This document shows, in pieces, positions 44,198 through 52,901 of a stretch of DNA of 64,000 nt. Source of the DNA: Gemmatimonadota bacterium (lineage in GTDB: Bacteria > Gemmatimonadota > Gemmatimonadetes > Longimicrobiales > Gaopeijiaceae); assembly GCA_022823225.1 (NCBI GenBank), contig JAJDXM010000017.1, forward strand, positions 1 to 64,000. The letters run 5' to 3'. A model generated the notes under the pieces. The model did no database searches and was not told where the DNA came from. It saw only the letters and a program-made list of their open reading frames with translations. Made by a program: the position numbers and the translations under genes. Position 1 is the stretch's first letter; every line of letters begins with the position of its first letter.

Positions 44198-45571
44198 CTA
44201 CAGTCGCCCTCCCGCAACAGCGAAACGCTGGAGCGGGCCCTGGAAGCGGGCCCACGTCCTCCACATCAGCATGATTGCGACCGCACCCAGTCCGGCTGCC
44301 AGACCCCACCACAGGCCCACCGGACCGACATCCGTCCGGAAGCCCAGCAGAAGGCCGATCGGGAGACCGAAGAGCCAGAATCCGAGGACGTTGTAGATCA
44401 TCGGACGCAGGGTGTCCGCAACTCCGCGCAGCGCCCCCGTACAGACCACCTGAAGTCCGTCGAAGAGCTGGAACATTCCCGCCACCGGGATGAGCACCAT
44501 TGCCACCGCCGCCACCTCGGCCTGGGTGGTGAACTGCCTCGCCAGCAATCCGGGCATAAGGAGAAAGATGGCGGCCGTCACGGCCATCACGGCGCAGCAC
44601 ACCAGGATCGCGCCGCCGGCACAGCGCCGGGCCCGGTCGGGCCGCCCCTCGCCGACCGATCGCCCCACCAGCACGGCCGCCGCCTGCGAGATCCCCAGCG
44701 GGATCATGAAGGCGAAGGCGGCCAGGTTGAGCGCGATCTGGTGTCCCGCCAACGCGCCAGTGCCCATCCACCCCATTGCGATCCCTGTCGCGCCGAACGC
44801 CCCGAATTCGAGGAACAGGTGGAGTCCGATCGGGACGCCCAGCCGAGCCATCCGCCACAGCGGGACCATCCTCAGGAATTCGCGGCGAACGCCCCCGAGA
44901 TAGGGCGCAATCGCCCGGAAGCCCAGGACGAGCACGCCAATGCACATGAACCACCGCGATATCGCGGTGGCCCAGCCCGAGCCGACCGCACCCATCGCCG
45001 GGGCGCCAAGGTTGCCGAACACGAGGACCCAGTTCGCGAAGACATTGAGCAGGTTCGCCAGCACGATCGTCCAGACGATCGGCGCCACCCTCCCGAGCGC
45101 CTGCAAAACCTGCCGGAAGATGACGAAGCCGTAGAACGGCCACATTCCCGCGATCAACGCCCGGGAGTATCCCGCGGCGATCGGCACCACCTCGTCCGGC
45201 TGTCCCAGCAGCCTCAGCACCGGATCCGCCACGGCCAGCAGCACGGATGTCGCCAGGGCAAGCACCAGGCTGATCACGAGCCCTCGCTGAAGGGAGGCCC
45301 GTATCTCGCCGTGGTCCCCGGCGCCGTACGCCTGCGACACGAGCGGGTCGAGGGCCAGGAGCAGCCCCATCCCGAAGACCGCCACCCCAAAGAAGTACAG
45401 GTTGCCGAGCGTCACGGCCGCGAGCTGAGTCTCGGTCACCCTCCCCACCATGGCGGTATCCACGAGGCCCTGTGACACGAGGCCCATCTGGACCACGGCC
45501 ACGGGAAGCGCCAGGGCGACGAGGTCGCGCAACTCCGAGCGCGACGGGCGGAAGGCGGAAACCGCTGTCAC
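44198..45571 (-). CDS. MATE-family multidrug/sodium antiporter
   Basis: This 457-residue inner-membrane exporter of the MATE/NorM class has two repeated six-helix bundles (12 TM segments). TM1-2 carry LALPVAVVQMGLVSQGLVDTAM split over two helices. The second bundle begins near MVPLWRMARLGVPIGLHL, and the mid-point FGMGLLLALDPLVSQAYG matches the MATE signature region. It is 54 nt downstream of the histidine kinase on the same strand and may be under its control (inference). The start is GTG 45571. The substrate is unknown. Confidence 0.9.
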   Translation of the reverse strand: MTAVSAFRPSRSELRDLVALALPVAVVQMGLVSQGLVDTAMVGRVTETQLAAVTLGNLYFFGVAVFGMGLLLALDPLVSQAYGAGDHGEIRASLQRGLVISLVLALATSVLLAVADPVLRLLGQPDEVVPIAAGYSRALIAGMWPFYGFVIFRQVLQALGRVAPIVWTIVLANLLNVFANWVLVFGNLGAPAMGAVGSGWATAISRWFMCIGVLVLGFRAIAPYLGGVRREFLRMVPLWRMARLGVPIGLHLFLEFGAFGATGIAMGWMGTGALAGHQIALNLAAFAFMIPLGISQAAAVLVGRSVGEGRPDRARRCAGGAILVCCAVMAVTAAIFLLMPGLLARQFTTQAEVAAVAMVLIPVAGMFQLFDGLQVVCTGALRGVADTLRPMIYNVLGFWLFGLPIGLLLGFRTDVGPVGLWWGLAAGLGAVAIMLMWRTWARFQGPLQRFAVAGGRL

Positions 45572-45625
45572 GCGTGACCCATGAACGGCAACGACGGGTT
45601 GCTCCGAAGCGGACTTCGGCAGCCC

Positions 45626-47857
45626 TCAGAGTCCCGGCGAGTCGAGGTGACCCTCCCGGGGCAGCGTAATCACGAATTCGGTGAACTCGCCCGGCTTCGT
45701 GTCAACCTCCAGCTTCCCGCCGTGCTCCTCGATGATCTCGTGCGAGATCGAGAGGCCGAGCCCCGTTCCGCCCGTACCGGCCTTGGTGGTGAAGAAGGGA
45801 TCGAAGATCTTCCCCAGGATGTCGTCGGGAATCCCGGTGCCGTTGTCCCGGATCGATATTCGGACGGAGTCCTCGCTGCCCTCGGTCTTGATCTTCACCG
45901 AAGGCAGGTAGCTCGGGTCGCCACCCTTGACCCGGCGCGCGTTGGTCGCATGGCAGGCATTCGTGACCACGTTGAGGAAGACCCGGCTCAGGTCGCGCGT
46001 AATCGCCTCGACCTCGCCCGCGTTCGGGTCGAACTCCTTGATCAGGTCGACGTTGAAGGCCGAATCGACACCCCGCATCCCGTGATAGGCCAGCTTGGAG
46101 TACTCGTCCACCATGAGATTGATCTCGATGGACTCGACCTGGCCCGCCTCGTCGCGGGAATGGGCGAGCATCCCTTCGACGATGCGGTTGGCCCGCTGCC
46201 CGTGCTCGTTGACCTTGATGACGTTCGTGTTCAGATCGTCGAGGATTTCGTTGATGAACTCCTGGTCGAGTTCGCCGTTGCCCTCTTCGCCGCCCTCCAG
46301 CTCCTCGCGCAGCTCCTCAATCAGCTCGGTGGAGAGCGCCGCGAAGTTGTTCACGAAGTTGAGCGGATTCCGGATCTCGTGGGCGATGCCTGCGGTGAGC
46401 GCGCCGAGCGAGGCCAGCTTTTCCTGCTTGACCACCTGTTGCTGGGTCCGCCTCAGGTTTTCCAGTGTGTCCTCCAGCTTCTCGTTCTTCGCCTGCACCT
46501 CGTCGGCGAGCTTCTCGACCAGGTTGAGCCTCTGCACCTCCACCGCGTGCTGGCGGAAGACCTCCAGGGCGCCCGCCATGTCGGTCAGCTCGTCGTTGCC
46601 CTCGATGCGCAGCTGCACCTCGAGGTCCCCCTTCGACATTCGCCTGGTGGCGTCGGACAGGCTGCCCATCCTGACCAGCAGCCGCTCCCCGAAGAACTTC
46701 CAGGCCACGTAGCCCAGCGCGATGGTGAGCACCGTCACCAGAAGCAGGAACCACACCCCCAGCTGCACGAGGGCGTTCGAGCCCTCCGCCGCCAAGCGCG
46801 CCGACTCTTCGGCGGTCCCCGTCAGGGCATCGACCCGCGACACCAGCTCCGCCGTCATCTGGTTGCTGCGCTCGACCAGGGAATCCGCCGTCGCGATCTG
46901 CACCAGCTCGGCCGTCCGGGTGGCGAGGACGCCGTCGGGCGCGCTGTACAGGGTCCTGAGCTGGTCCGCGATCCGCCGCAGGGTCGCCCTGGGCTGTGCA
47001 CGGATGTCCTGGAGCGCGTCGGTCATGTCGGAAAACGCCGCGTCCAGCCGCCCGTCCGTGGCTCGCAGGTCCTGAATGTCATTCTCGGTCGTCGCCCGCG
47101 AGATAAACGCCGTGACATTGTTCTGCGACGCCTTGAAGTGGGCCAGTCCGTCGTTGTGGTCGAGTTCCTGGGTGGTTCGGCGCTGGGACGCGGGCGCGGG
47201 AGAGTCGGACAGCTCGCGGAGCCCGGTACGCATGAAGACGTACTGGTCGTCCAGCATCCCCTCCAGTTCGCGCAACGACTCGAGGTTCAGTTCGTCCAGT
47301 TCCGCCTTCAGCACCTCCAGGCGGGCCTGGTGGGTCATTCGGTCGTAGACGGACTGGTGGATCCGGTCCACGATCTCCACCAGACTGTCGACGAGCGACA
47401 GCACTTCCTCGCGGAACCCGCCCGCGGACTCGTCCGACCCCTGTGCGCCGGCGACCGCGTTGACCGCCTCCTCCAGATCGCCCTGGGTCCGCTCCAGGTC
47501 GATGCGCACCGTGTCGAGGTCCTCGAAGCCCGTGGCGGCCAGCAGCCTCGGGGTTGCGCGCTGCAGGTCCCCGCTCGCCTGGGCAACGTCGAACGCGCCC
47601 CCAAGCGCGGGCATGTGCTCGTTCGCGACTTCGGACTGGCGCCCGCTGACGATCGACATCAGGATGAGGGCAAGGACGATCGAAACGACTGTCAGGAGAA
47701 CGCCGCCACCCAGCCCGAGCACGATCTGGCTCCCGATGCCCAGCCGTCCGCCCGTCGCTTCCCGCACGCGCTCCCCCAGGCGGGTAGGGAGGCGCTCGAG
47801 TATCCACTCGAAGGCGGCATGGAGCCGGTGGTCGAGCGTTCTGGGAGAATCCGTCAT
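45626..47857 (-). CDS. Membrane sensor histidine kinase (HAMP, HisKA, HATPase)
   Basis: This 743-residue two-TM sensor kinase has TM1 at about 44-71 (IVLGLGGGVLLTVVSIVLAL) and a helical, Glu/Asp/Arg-rich extracytoplasmic domain at about 72-360. TM2 (VWFLLLVTVLTIALGYVAW) and a HAMP linker with a coiled-coil follow. The phosphoacceptor is H493 in GIAHEIRNPLNFVNNF. An unusual Glu/Gly-rich insert (EELREELEGGEEGNGELDQ) sits inside the dimerisation hairpin. HATPase motifs are NVVTNACHAT, DNGTGIPDDIL, and TGGTGLGLSIS. Its ATG overlaps the stop of the binding-protein gene (ATGA). It likely senses the adjacent lipoprotein's ligand. Confidence 0.92.
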   Translation of the reverse strand: MTDSPRTLDHRLHAAFEWILERLPTRLGERVREATGGRLGIGSQIVLGLGGGVLLTVVSIVLALILMSIVSGRQSEVANEHMPALGGAFDVAQASGDLQRATPRLLAATGFEDLDTVRIDLERTQGDLEEAVNAVAGAQGSDESAGGFREEVLSLVDSLVEIVDRIHQSVYDRMTHQARLEVLKAELDELNLESLRELEGMLDDQYVFMRTGLRELSDSPAPASQRRTTQELDHNDGLAHFKASQNNVTAFISRATTENDIQDLRATDGRLDAAFSDMTDALQDIRAQPRATLRRIADQLRTLYSAPDGVLATRTAELVQIATADSLVERSNQMTAELVSRVDALTGTAEESARLAAEGSNALVQLGVWFLLLVTVLTIALGYVAWKFFGERLLVRMGSLSDATRRMSKGDLEVQLRIEGNDELTDMAGALEVFRQHAVEVQRLNLVEKLADEVQAKNEKLEDTLENLRRTQQQVVKQEKLASLGALTAGIAHEIRNPLNFVNNFAALSTELIEELREELEGGEEGNGELDQEFINEILDDLNTNVIKVNEHGQRANRIVEGMLAHSRDEAGQVESIEINLMVDEYSKLAYHGMRGVDSAFNVDLIKEFDPNAGEVEAITRDLSRVFLNVVTNACHATNARRVKGGDPSYLPSVKIKTEGSEDSVRISIRDNGTGIPDDILGKIFDPFFTTKAGTGGTGLGLSISHEIIEEHGGKLEVDTKPGEFTEFVITLPREGHLDSPGL

Positions 47858-49113
47858 CGAGTCAGGCGGTTCACGGCAACGTACCGGCCCTGCCGGATCA
47901 CGGTGAGGAACACCGCGTCAGAGCCCTGGTTGTCGGTGGCGCCGTATTCGACGACGAAGCCCCCGAGATCGATGGGTCCGGACTCGACCAGCGTCTGCAG
48001 GAAGGACTCGCGGGTGGGGGGGGTTGCGGCGTCGGAGGCTTTCCGCAGGACCTCCACCACCAGGCGGCCCACGAGGTATCCTTCCAGCGAAATGAAGCCG
48101 GGCTGGGCGGACGCATCGTGCGCGGCGAGCGCGTTCCTGTACTCGGCCACGACGGGAATGCTCGTGTCCCGTGGAAAAGGCACGACCTGCGTGACGACCA
48201 CGCCTTCGCCCGACCAGCCCAGTTCGTTCAGCAAGTCGTTGCTTCCGACGAAGGAGAGGTTCACGTAGACGGCCTGCATGCCGAGCTTGCGGGCCCAGCG
48301 GATGAACTCGGCCGCCGGCCGGTAGGCTCCGATGATGATCACGGCCTGTGGATTCGTTTCCCGGAGATTCAGTGCCGCGCGCTTGACCGCGAGCGTATTG
48401 CGCACGTAGGTATCCTCCCCGACGAGCGCCATGTTGCGCGCTTCGAGCGCCTTGCGCACGCCGCTCAACCCCGCCTGGCCATAGCTGTCGTTCTGATACA
48501 GAATGGCGATCCGGCTGATTCCCAGGTCGGTGGTGAGCCGTTCCACCATCTCCTCGGTCTCCTGGTCGTACGACGCGCGCAGATTCACCACGTAGCGCTG
48601 GTTCTCGCCGCGCAGGAGGCCGGCGCCGGTGAACGCTCCGATGTACGGCACCCGCTCCCGGCTCGCGATGGGCTCCGCCACCCTCGAGGTTGGCGTGCCC
48701 ACCGCCCCGATCAGCCCGAAGACCCCGTGCGCGATCAGCGCCTCCGTCTTTTCCACCGCCATTTCCGACTCGTACCGGTCGTCTTCCGACACGAGCTTCA
48801 GCTCCCGCCCGTGAATCCCGCCCTCGCGGTTGGCTTCCTCGAAGGCGGCGCGGATCCCCAGCCGCATGTTGATGCCGAGTCCCGCGGGATCTCCGCTGAA
48901 GGCCGCCGCCTGGCCGAACACGATCGAATCCTCGAAGACCCCGTCGGCGGATGCCGGGGCCTGCCCGGTCCCATCCGCGACAGCGCCCGCGACCAGTGAA
49001 TCGACCTCGGCGCCGGCCGCTTCCGCCTCATCGGGCTCCGGGGCCGCGCAACCACTCGCCAGCGCGGCAAGTGCGGGCAGGACCCACGGCCGCAGGTGGG
49101 AGCGGTGGGTCAC
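47854..49113 (-). CDS. Periplasmic ligand-binding lipoprotein (Peripla_BP_6-type)
   Basis: This 419-residue protein is of the branched-chain amino-acid/amide-binding type. A short basic N-terminus and hydrophobic helix end in the lipobox LASGC. An acidic linker follows, and then the two-lobed fold with IVFGQAAAFSGDPAGLGINM, GLIGAVGTPTSRVAEPIA, VPYIGAFTGAGLLR, and IAILYQNDSYGQAGLSGVRK. GTG 49113 overlaps the upstream phosphatase stop (GTGA) and the gene's own stop overlaps the kinase start. No ABC permease or ATPase is encoded nearby, so it probably acts as a ligand sensor for the kinase rather than in transport (inference). Confidence 0.88.
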   Translation of the reverse strand: MTHRSHLRPWVLPALAALASGCAAPEPDEAEAAGAEVDSLVAGAVADGTGQAPASADGVFEDSIVFGQAAAFSGDPAGLGINMRLGIRAAFEEANREGGIHGRELKLVSEDDRYESEMAVEKTEALIAHGVFGLIGAVGTPTSRVAEPIASRERVPYIGAFTGAGLLRGENQRYVVNLRASYDQETEEMVERLTTDLGISRIAILYQNDSYGQAGLSGVRKALEARNMALVGEDTYVRNTLAVKRAALNLRETNPQAVIIIGAYRPAAEFIRWARKLGMQAVYVNLSFVGSNDLLNELGWSGEGVVVTQVVPFPRDTSIPVVAEYRNALAAHDASAQPGFISLEGYLVGRLVVEVLRKASDAATPPTRESFLQTLVESGPIDLGGFVVEYGATDNQGSDAVFLTVIRQGRYVAVNRLTR

Positions 49114-50267
49114 GAAGCGCTGTCGGCGTAGCGGAGGCACAGGCATGTGATGTCATCGGATTGGGGCGCGTCACCAGCGTGGGCGCGCACGGCCTCGACC
49201 ACCTTCTCGCTGAAGGTCGGCGCGTCGGACCCCGCGATCTCCCCGAGAACCGCGGCAAGGGTGTCGTCGCCGAACTCCTCTCCCTCTTCGTTCATGGCCT
49301 CGGTGATTCCGTCGGTGTAGAAAAACACCACGTCGCCCGGCTCCAGCTGGAGCGCTCCACCGGGAAACTCGAAGCCCGGAAGCACGGCGAGGACGATCCC
49401 CGAATCGCAGTCGATCTGTTCGACATCGCCGCTCTTCTTCACGACGTAGGGAAGATTGTGTCCCCCGTTGGCGAACTCGAGCAGTCCGGCCGCCGGATCG
49501 AAACTCGCGTAGAAGAGGGTGACGAACATCGACTCCTCGTTGGACTCCACCAGCAGCCGGTTCACTTCGGCGACGGCCGTCGCGGGATCGGATTCCCCGA
49601 TCGCGGTCCCCTTCATCAGGGTGCGGCTCACCATCATGAACAGGGCCGCCGGAACGCCCTTGCCGGAGACGTCAGCCATCACGATTCCCATCCGCCCGTC
49701 TTCCAGCTTGAAGAAGTCGTAGAAATCCCCGCCGACCTCCAGGGCGGGGGTCATCGACGCGTGGATCTCGAAGCGCGAGTCCCGGGGGAACACAGTGGGC
49801 AGAATCGACTCCTGCATCCGCGCCGCGACACCGAGTTCACGGCGCAGCGCAACCAGCTCGTCCCGCGAGCGCAGCGCCTCCCGCATGACCTCCAGATGCG
49901 CGAGGGTCTTCGAGATGGTCGCCTCGAGATCGTGGAAGTCGATCGGCTTCGTAACGAAGTCGAACGCGCCCCGGTTCATGGCCGTGCGGATGTTCTTCAT
50001 GTCTCCGTAGGCCGTGACGATCACGGCGCGGAGATCCCGGTTCAACTGGTTCAGTTGATGCAGGAGCGTGAGTCCGTCCATCTGGGGCATGTTGATGTCC
50101 GAAAGCACCATGTCGACATCGTCGTGGGTCTGCAGTTGCTCCAGGGCCTCCACTCCGTTCTCGGCGAAGATCAGGGTGAGCGCCCCGGACCGGATCTTCT
50201 TCCGGAACTTCTGGCGGAGCAGTACCTGAAGATCAGGCTCGTCGTCAACAACCAGAATCTTTGCCAC
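49110..50267 (-). CDS. Response regulator with PP2C (SpoIIE/RsbU) phosphatase domain
   Basis: This 385-residue protein combines a receiver domain (about 1-120: ILVVDDEPDLQVLL, the phosphoacceptor in MVLSDINMPQMDGL, IVTAYGD, DFVTKPI) with a short coiled linker. A PP2C-type serine phosphatase of the SpoIIE/RsbU class follows (about 150-385: LEVGGDFYDFF, MADVSGKGVPAALFM, FANGGHNLPY, FFYTDGITEAMN, QSDDITCLCLR). It likely dephosphorylates the STAS antagonist when its receiver is phosphorylated by the kinase (family knowledge plus context). I chose GTG 50267 because upstream residues are not conserved. It overlaps the binding-protein start (GTGA). Confidence 0.92.
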   Translation of the reverse strand: MAKILVVDDEPDLQVLLRQKFRKKIRSGALTLIFAENGVEALEQLQTHDDVDMVLSDINMPQMDGLTLLHQLNQLNRDLRAVIVTAYGDMKNIRTAMNRGAFDFVTKPIDFHDLEATISKTLAHLEVMREALRSRDELVALRRELGVAARMQESILPTVFPRDSRFEIHASMTPALEVGGDFYDFFKLEDGRMGIVMADVSGKGVPAALFMMVSRTLMKGTAIGESDPATAVAEVNRLLVESNEESMFVTLFYASFDPAAGLLEFANGGHNLPYVVKKSGDVEQIDCDSGIVLAVLPGFEFPGGALQLEPGDVVFFYTDGITEAMNEEGEEFGDDTLAAVLGEIAGSDAPTFSEKVVEAVRAHAGDAPQSDDITCLCLRYADSAS

Positions 50268-50563
50268 TCTGATGTCACCCCGCCGGTTCGGCACCGGCAA
50301 GCCAGGAGGTCTGATGTCGATTGCGCCCCGCACACTCGGTCTCCGGCGCGGGTCTGGCAAGTCAGTCCGATCCAATGTAGTGTATTCGGAACACGCCCGC
50401 ATTCCCCACCGGGTTCTGGACTTGCGGTCCCTTCGCCGGTAGCTTTTGGGCATCGAAAGAACAGCGACAGAAACCGAACCGCCCCGATGCGGACGGGTGG
50501 CAGCTCGTCCGGACGGGAGGGTCACGCAGTGGCGCGGGTGGCAACCTCTCGGAGGAGGACAGG
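50268..50563. other. Divergent regulatory region of the partner-switching module
   Basis: This 296-bp gap separates the leftward phosphatase gene from the rightward RsbW-type gene. A near-palindrome GTGTTCCGAATACAC (minus strand, about 50380-50394) could bind a dimeric regulator. No strong sigma-70 elements are visible. I see no gene in it. Confidence 0.3.
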
Positions 50564-51007
50564 TTGGAGGTCAGGTATGAGTGGGATGTCGGAATCGACG
50601 GGGACGAGCCCAGGCGGGTCGCCGAACAGTTCGAGTCGCTCTGTATCGAACACGGCGTGCCCATGGGTGTGGTCTTCAAATTCCAGCTTGCACTTGACGA
50701 ACTGCTGACCAACGTGGTTTCCTATGCTTTCGGGCAGGATGCCGCTGATCCTGCCATCAAGGTGACGCTTCACCTCACGGACAACCGCGTGATGGCCGTA
50801 ATTCAGGATAACGGAAGAGCTTTCAACCCGCTGCTGGACGCGGCGAAACCCGATTTGGACCTTCCCGCCGAGGACCGGGATATTGGCGGCCTCGGCATTC
50901 ACCTAACCAAGGCGTTCGTCGAGACGCTAGAGTACGAGCGGCGAGACGGATGGAACCGCCTTAGCCTCGTGCAGCCAACGGAGGCGCACCAGGAGGAAAA
51001 TGCATGA
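50564..51007 (+). CDS. RsbW-type anti-sigma serine kinase (HATPase_c_2)
   Basis: This 147-residue GHKL-type ATPase resembles anti-sigma factor kinases RsbW/SpoIIAB. The N box is FKFQLALDELLTNVVSYAFG (about 40-58), followed by IKVTLHLTDNRVMAVIQDNG and a G2 box DIGGLGIHLTKAFVE (about 107-121). It is expected to phosphorylate the STAS antagonist and bind a sigma factor or other target. The TTG start at 50564 is backed by GGAGGAGG 5-12 nt upstream. Its stop overlaps the STAS start (ATGA). No cognate sigma factor is encoded in the window. Confidence 0.88.
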   Translation: MEVRYEWDVGIDGDEPRRVAEQFESLCIEHGVPMGVVFKFQLALDELLTNVVSYAFGQDAADPAIKVTLHLTDNRVMAVIQDNGRAFNPLLDAAKPDLDLPAEDRDIGGLGIHLTKAFVETLEYERRDGWNRLSLVQPTEAHQEENA

Positions 51008-51342
51008 ACGTGGAAACCAGCTACTCTGGAACCACGGCGGTCGCGACGGTCAGTGGTCGCGTCGACTCCGCCAACGCGAAGGACTTCGATCAGGAGCTGC
51101 GCTCGATCATCGACAAGGGCGTCAGTGGGCTGGTCGTGGACTGCAGCGGCCTCAAGTACATGAGCAGTGCCGGGTTGCGCGTCCTGCTGATTGCGATCAG
51201 GAAGACCAACGCGGCCGGTGGCGGATTGGCCCTGTGCCGCGTCCCGGACCATATTCGCGAAGTCCTCGAGGTTAGCGGCTTCGTTCGGCTGACCAAGGTC
51301 TTCGACAATCTCGAAGACGCCCAGGCGAACTTCTCCAACTGA
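51004..51342 (+). CDS. STAS-domain anti-sigma factor antagonist (RsbV-type)
   Basis: This 112-residue single STAS-domain protein is of the SpoIIAA/RsbV class. The phosphorylatable serine is in CSGLKYMSSAGLRVLL (about 50-65); the family pattern is D-C-S-x-L-x-Y-[ML]-S-S-x-G. The flanking strands and the KVFDNLEDAQANF C-terminus are typical. It is translationally coupled to the RsbW-type kinase and presumably toggled by the receiver-PP2C protein encoded divergently. Confidence 0.92.
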   Translation: MNVETSYSGTTAVATVSGRVDSANAKDFDQELRSIIDKGVSGLVVDCSGLKYMSSAGLRVLLIAIRKTNAAGGGLALCRVPDHIREVLEVSGFVRLTKVFDNLEDAQANFSN

Positions 51343-51369
51343 TCGCGCCGCCGTAGCGGCCGGCCCCGG

Positions 51370-51403
51370 GGGGCGACGCTCCCGGGACCTGCTCCGCCGG
51401 ATT
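51370..51403 (+). terminator. Possible hairpin between convergent genes
   Basis: GGCCCCGGGGGGCG and CGCTCCCGGGACC can pair over about 12 bp. No T-tract follows, so function as an intrinsic terminator is doubtful. It lies in the 164-bp gap between the STAS gene and the convergent porin gene. Confidence 0.2.
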
Positions 51404-51506
51404 CCGCTGCGGCCGCCGGCCGGGCGTGGGGCTGCGGTTGCCGGTCGGGCCGTGGGAGCGAGTCCCGGCGCTGCATTCGCGCGACGCGGGGACGATCCAC
51501 GGCTGC

Positions 51507-52562
51507 CTAGAAGAAGGTGAACGCCTGGACTTTCAGCGACCAGTGGCGCTGGTCGCCGGATCGGTACACATCGACATTCGTCGAGATGCCGTTCCGCCCG
51601 GCGGCGTAGAACATGACACCGGGAGTGATCACGGTCCCGGTTGCCTCCGCGGCCCCCTCGGCGCCGGAATCGGCCCAGCTGATCCGCAGCAAGGGCTCGA
51701 TGCCGGAAAGTCCGGTTTCCTCCGGGAGGGCGCGGTACCAGAGGGCCATCAGCTGAAAGGCGGAGAAGTTCGCCTCGTCGTTCAGCTTCCAGTTCCGGCC
51801 CCGAATCGCGTTGACCAGAATGTGGGGCCCCTGGCGCCAGGTGCCGAATTCGAATTCGGCCCCGTAGGCCGGGGTGTTCATCGTCTCACCCCGTGAATCC
51901 AGCGTCTCGTCGAGTGCGAAATACCCCGAGAGCCGGGTGTTGTCGGCGAGGTAGACCGACACTCTTCCCGACGCGGACTTGGCGGTGTTCACGTCCTTCG
52001 TGCTCAGGCCCTCGCCGTTGGTCACCGTGAAGCGGTAGCCGAGGCGCCGTCCGGCGAACCGGCCGGTCATCAGGACGCCGGGCTCGTAGTTGTCAAGCCC
52101 GAGGGCGCCCGTGAAACGGCCGAAGGAACACACGGAGCCAACGCCGGGACAGTGGTCGACCCCGGTGACGCGGCCGTCGCGTTCGATCAGGGGGAGGTCC
52201 GAATTGGCCGCAAGCCAGAAGTACGACATGGCCTTCTTGAACTGGCCGATCTGAAGCTGGAAGGCATCGGAGGGCTTCAGTTCCAGGTAGGCTTCAAGGA
52301 CCGACGATCCCTGAGCATTGAACTGCACACGGCCCGCCACCCGTTCATTGAGCGTCCCGTCCATCGTCACCCAGGCGCGGCGGATGAAGAACGTGCCGGG
52401 GACACCCTCCGTACTCGGAGCCTCGTACTGGACCTGCACCCTTGCCCCCAGAACAAGGCTCGTTCCCGTACGTGCGCGAATCTCCTGGGCCGCAATGGGC
52501 GCCGCGCCTGCCGGGGTCATCGCGAGCACAACCGCCGCGACCACTTTGGCTGGGTATCTCAT
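51507..52562 (-). CDS. OprO/OprP-type outer-membrane porin
   Basis: This 351-residue beta-barrel porin is of the phosphate-selective porin (OprO/OprP) family. The signal peptide (MRYPAKVVAAVVLAMTPAG, cleavage near IAAQ) is followed by the barrel. Typical segments are FIRRAWVTMDGTLNERVAG, LQIGQFKKAMSYFWLA (the QFK motif) and SDLPLIERDGR. It ends in aromatic FTFF, the C-terminal BAM signal. ATG 52562 has AAGGAG 8 nt upstream. Substrate selectivity is unknown: OprP relatives take phosphate or polyphosphate. It is divergent from the ammonium transporter. Confidence 0.82.
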   Translation of the reverse strand: MRYPAKVVAAVVLAMTPAGAAPIAAQEIRARTGTSLVLGARVQVQYEAPSTEGVPGTFFIRRAWVTMDGTLNERVAGRVQFNAQGSSVLEAYLELKPSDAFQLQIGQFKKAMSYFWLAANSDLPLIERDGRVTGVDHCPGVGSVCSFGRFTGALGLDNYEPGVLMTGRFAGRRLGYRFTVTNGEGLSTKDVNTAKSASGRVSVYLADNTRLSGYFALDETLDSRGETMNTPAYGAEFEFGTWRQGPHILVNAIRGRNWKLNDEANFSAFQLMALWYRALPEETGLSGIEPLLRISWADSGAEGAAEATGTVITPGVMFYAAGRNGISTNVDVYRSGDQRHWSLKVQAFTFF

Positions 52563-52901
52563 CCGGTAATTCTCCTTGCAGGTTGGGGTCCGGCGGTTTT
52601 GCGATCGAGGGGACCGCGGCGACGCCGTCCGCGGTTCGCCGGGGCGCTCCGCTCGTCGCCAGTCTTTTCCCGATCCGCAGGGACCGGGCAAAATGAGGGG
52701 TTCGGCACCCCTCCCGTCAAGGTCTCCTCCGCGTGCGGTCGACGTGCGTCACACCGCAACTTGCGCGGGCAATCCACGCCCCCCATTCTCAGACTGGAGA
52801 TTAATACAACCACCTCCACGGCCATCGTCGGCCCCAGGAGTGATCGCCGAATCCCACCACTTCCTCTTCCTCTTCCTCAAGAGCATCCAACGGGAGTCAC
52901 C
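52563..52901. other. Divergent regulatory region porin/amt
   Basis: This 339-bp gap between the porin and ammonium transporter genes should hold both promoters. I see a TAATAC-type -10 at 52802-52807 without a matching -35, and a CT-rich tract (52855-52880) before the amt start. No clear sigma-54 element, gene or RNA is visible. Confidence 0.25.

Noticed and set aside
45567-45578. 12-bp palindrome GTCACGCGTGAC at the MATE gene start
   Set aside because: It overlaps the start codon, is short and rich in CG/GC steps that are common here, and has no second copy nearby.
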